Part shown: piece by piece, positions 5,520-7,171 of the stretch
Layout of the letters: the number at the start of each line of letters is the position of its first letter
Position numbering within the stretch: the first letter of the stretch is position 1
Position numbers and translations under genes: made by a program
Notes under the pieces: model-generated
Databases searched by the model: none
What the model was told of the DNA's origin: nothing
The model's input: the letters and a program-made list of their open reading frames with translations, nothing else
Source of the DNA: an uncultured Alphaproteobacteria bacterium
GTDB taxonomy: Bacteria > Pseudomonadota > Alphaproteobacteria > Micropepsales > Micropepsaceae
DNA length: 7,171 bases
NCBI GenBank assembly: GCA_937942205.1
Contig: CALDFO010000028.1
Location: 1-7,171, forward strand
Direction of reading: 5' to 3'

Positions 5520-7127
5520 GTGCTGCAAGTTTCCATCTGGACGCGCCTTCTGGTCCTCTTCATCGTGCTGGGGGGGATTCTGATCGCGCTGCCCAACGCG
5601 CTGCCGGAAAATGTCCGCGCCAAGATGCCCTCCTGGCTGCCGTCCTCGACGGTCAATCTGGGCCTGGACCTGCAGGGCGGCTCCTACCTGCTGCTGCAGG
5701 TGGACCTGGACCAGGTGACGCGCGACCGGGCCGAGGCGGTGGTGGGCGACATCCGCGCCGGCCTGCGCAAGGCCCGCATTCCCTTCACCAACCTGGCGGC
5801 GCGCGGCGACACCGTCACCGTCAAGGTCTCCGATCCCGCCCGCCTGGAAGAGGCGCGCAAGCTGGTGCAGGGCCTGAATCCCAGCCTGTCCGGCTCGGTG
5901 ATGGGCGTCGGCGGCAGCCAGTATGATTTCAGCAGCACCGCCGACGGCGGCATGACGCTGAAGATGACCGACGCCTACAAGGCCCTGACGCGCCAGCAGG
6001 TGCTGGACCAGTCCATCGAGGTGGTCCGCCGCCGCATCGACGAACTGGGCACCCGCGAGCCCGCCATCGAGCGGTCGGGCGACGACCGCATCCTGGTGCA
6101 GGTGCCGGGCCTGCAGGACCCCACCCAGCTCAAGAACATCCTGGGCAAGACCGCCAAGATGACCTTCCAGCTGGTGGACGAGCAGGCCAATCCCAATTCG
6201 CCCATCGCCCCCATCGGCTCGGAAATCCTCACCTTGATGGAATCCAACGCCAACCTGCCGCCCCAGAAGATCGTGGTGCAGCGCCGGGTGATGGTGTCGG
6301 GCGACCGGCTGACCGACGCGGGCGTGGGTTTCGACCAGCAGACCGGCCGCGCCGTCGTCACCTTCCGCTTCGACAGCGTGGGCGCGCGCCAGTTCGGCGA
6401 CGTGACCAAGGCCAACGTCAACCACCGCTTCGCCATCGTGCTGGACAAGCAGGTGATCAGCGCCCCCAACATCCAGGAGCCGATCCTGGGCGGTTCGGGC
6501 CAGATCACCGGCAACTTCACCGCCGCCACCGCCAACGATCTGGCCATTCTGCTGCGCGCGGGCGCGCTGCCCGCGCCGCTGCATGTGATCGAGGAACGCA
6601 CCGTGGGCGCCGAACTGGGCGCGGACTCGGTCAAGGCCGGCCAGTATTCGACCCTGGCGGGCCTGAGCCTGATCATCCTGTTCATGATCCTGCGCTATGG
6701 CCTGTTCGGGATGTTCGCCAATGTGGCGCTGACCCTGAACCTGGTGCTGTTGCTGGCCATCCTGACCCTGTTCGGCGCCACCCTGACCCTGCCGGGCATC
6801 GCGGGCATCGTGCTGACGCTGGGCATGGCGGTGGACGCCAACGTGCTGATCTATGAGCGCATCCGCGAGGAACAGCGCAACGGGCGCGGCATCCTGGCGG
6901 CGATCGATACCGGATTCCGCCGCGCCATGGCCACCATCATGGACGCCAACATGACCCATCTGATCGCCGCCCTGATCCTGTTCGAGCTGGGCGCCGGGCC
7001 GGTGCGCGGCTTCGCCGTCACGCTGGGCGTGGGCATCATCACCTCCTTCTTCACCGCGGTGATGGTGACGCGCCTGATCGTGATCTGGTGGGTCAAAACC
7101 TTCCGGCCCAAGGTGCTGACCATCTAG
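5520..7127 (+). CDS. secD: Protein translocase subunit SecD
   Basis: SecD, with SecF, uses the proton gradient to help pull secreted proteins across the inner membrane on the periplasmic side. The 535-residue protein has a first membrane helix (about 8-25), then a large periplasmic region that opens with LGLDLQGGSYLLLQVD (D50) and includes the RRRIDELGTREP segment. A C-terminal bundle of five membrane helices spans about 375-530 and carries GMAVDANVLIYERIREE. D439 there corresponds to the conserved Asp of the proton pathway. Length fits a separate SecD rather than a SecDF fusion, which would be about 750 residues or more. The start is GTG at 5520, 6 bp after yajC, with a modest AAGGG upstream. 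The rest of the window (7128-7171) is too short to show secF; a GGAAG followed by GTG at 7167 could be its start. Confidence 0.97.
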   Translation: MLQVSIWTRLLVLFIVLGGILIALPNALPENVRAKMPSWLPSSTVNLGLDLQGGSYLLLQVDLDQVTRDRAEAVVGDIRAGLRKARIPFTNLAARGDTVTVKVSDPARLEEARKLVQGLNPSLSGSVMGVGGSQYDFSSTADGGMTLKMTDAYKALTRQQVLDQSIEVVRRRIDELGTREPAIERSGDDRILVQVPGLQDPTQLKNILGKTAKMTFQLVDEQANPNSPIAPIGSEILTLMESNANLPPQKIVVQRRVMVSGDRLTDAGVGFDQQTGRAVVTFRFDSVGARQFGDVTKANVNHRFAIVLDKQVISAPNIQEPILGGSGQITGNFTAATANDLAILLRAGALPAPLHVIEERTVGAELGADSVKAGQYSTLAGLSLIILFMILRYGLFGMFANVALTLNLVLLLAILTLFGATLTLPGIAGIVLTLGMAVDANVLIYERIREEQRNGRGILAAIDTGFRRAMATIMDANMTHLIAALILFELGAGPVRGFAVTLGVGIITSFFTAVMVTRLIVIWWVKTFRPKVLTI

Positions 7128-7171
7128 GCGGTTCCGGGCGGAGTTTGCTGTAACCTGGAAGCGGCCGTGCC

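Noticed and set aside
5172..6959. Long minus-strand open frame of 595 codons opposite yajC and secD
   Set aside because: The translation is rich in His, Gln and Gly without domains, as expected for the antisense frame of GC-rich coding DNA. The plus strand clearly encodes YajC and SecD.
7128..7171. secF start at GTG 7167 with GGAAG upstream
   Set aside because: Only five bases follow the proposed start, so the reading frame cannot be tested; mentioned only in the secD entry.

Overview
The window is GC-rich bacterial chromosomal DNA with a dense, conserved gene layout. It most likely comes from an alphaproteobacterium. The evidence is the serS-surE-(NlpD-like lipoprotein) and yajC-secD order, a DUF815-type AAA+ ATPase beside yajC, and a histidine kinase whose H-box region resembles the DivJ/PleC class. 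The genus cannot be fixed from the sequence alone.

Layout. Positions 1-1047 (minus) hold a membrane histidine kinase that runs off the left edge, so its C-terminus is missing. It has no in-frame ATG near its N-terminus and probably starts at TTG. A divergent intergenic region (1048-1229) carries a perfect tandem 10-bp repeat with an 11-bp period, which resembles a degenerate CtrA box. On the plus strand follow serS (1230-2693) and surE (2693-3460), whose stop and start codons overlap as TGATG. After a 104-bp gap with a weak hairpin and a near-consensus CtrA-like site comes an NlpD-like lipoprotein (3565-4263) with a degenerate LytM domain. It meets a convergent AAA+ ATPase gene (4260-5126, minus) with a 4-bp overlap of the stop codons. 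A short divergent region (5127-5210) with a good promoter candidate precedes yajC (5211-5513) and secD (5520-7127), which are 6 bp apart. The last 44 bases probably lead into secF.

How the genes fit together. SerRS charges tRNA-Ser, SurE is a stationary-phase nucleotidase, the NlpD-like protein probably activates peptidoglycan amidases at division, and YajC and SecD are accessory parts of the Sec translocon. This is mostly core housekeeping. The clearest anomaly is an in-frame insertion of about 59 residues in the SerRS catalytic domain. It is charged, predicted helical, and encoded by DNA of about 47% GC inside a gene whose sampled flanks are about 65-77% GC. Secondary points are the CtrA-like sites near the kinase and the NlpD-like gene, the loss of LysM and of LytM metal ligands in that lipoprotein, and the absence of pcm between surE and it. 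I found no mobile element, CRISPR array, tRNA or rRNA gene.
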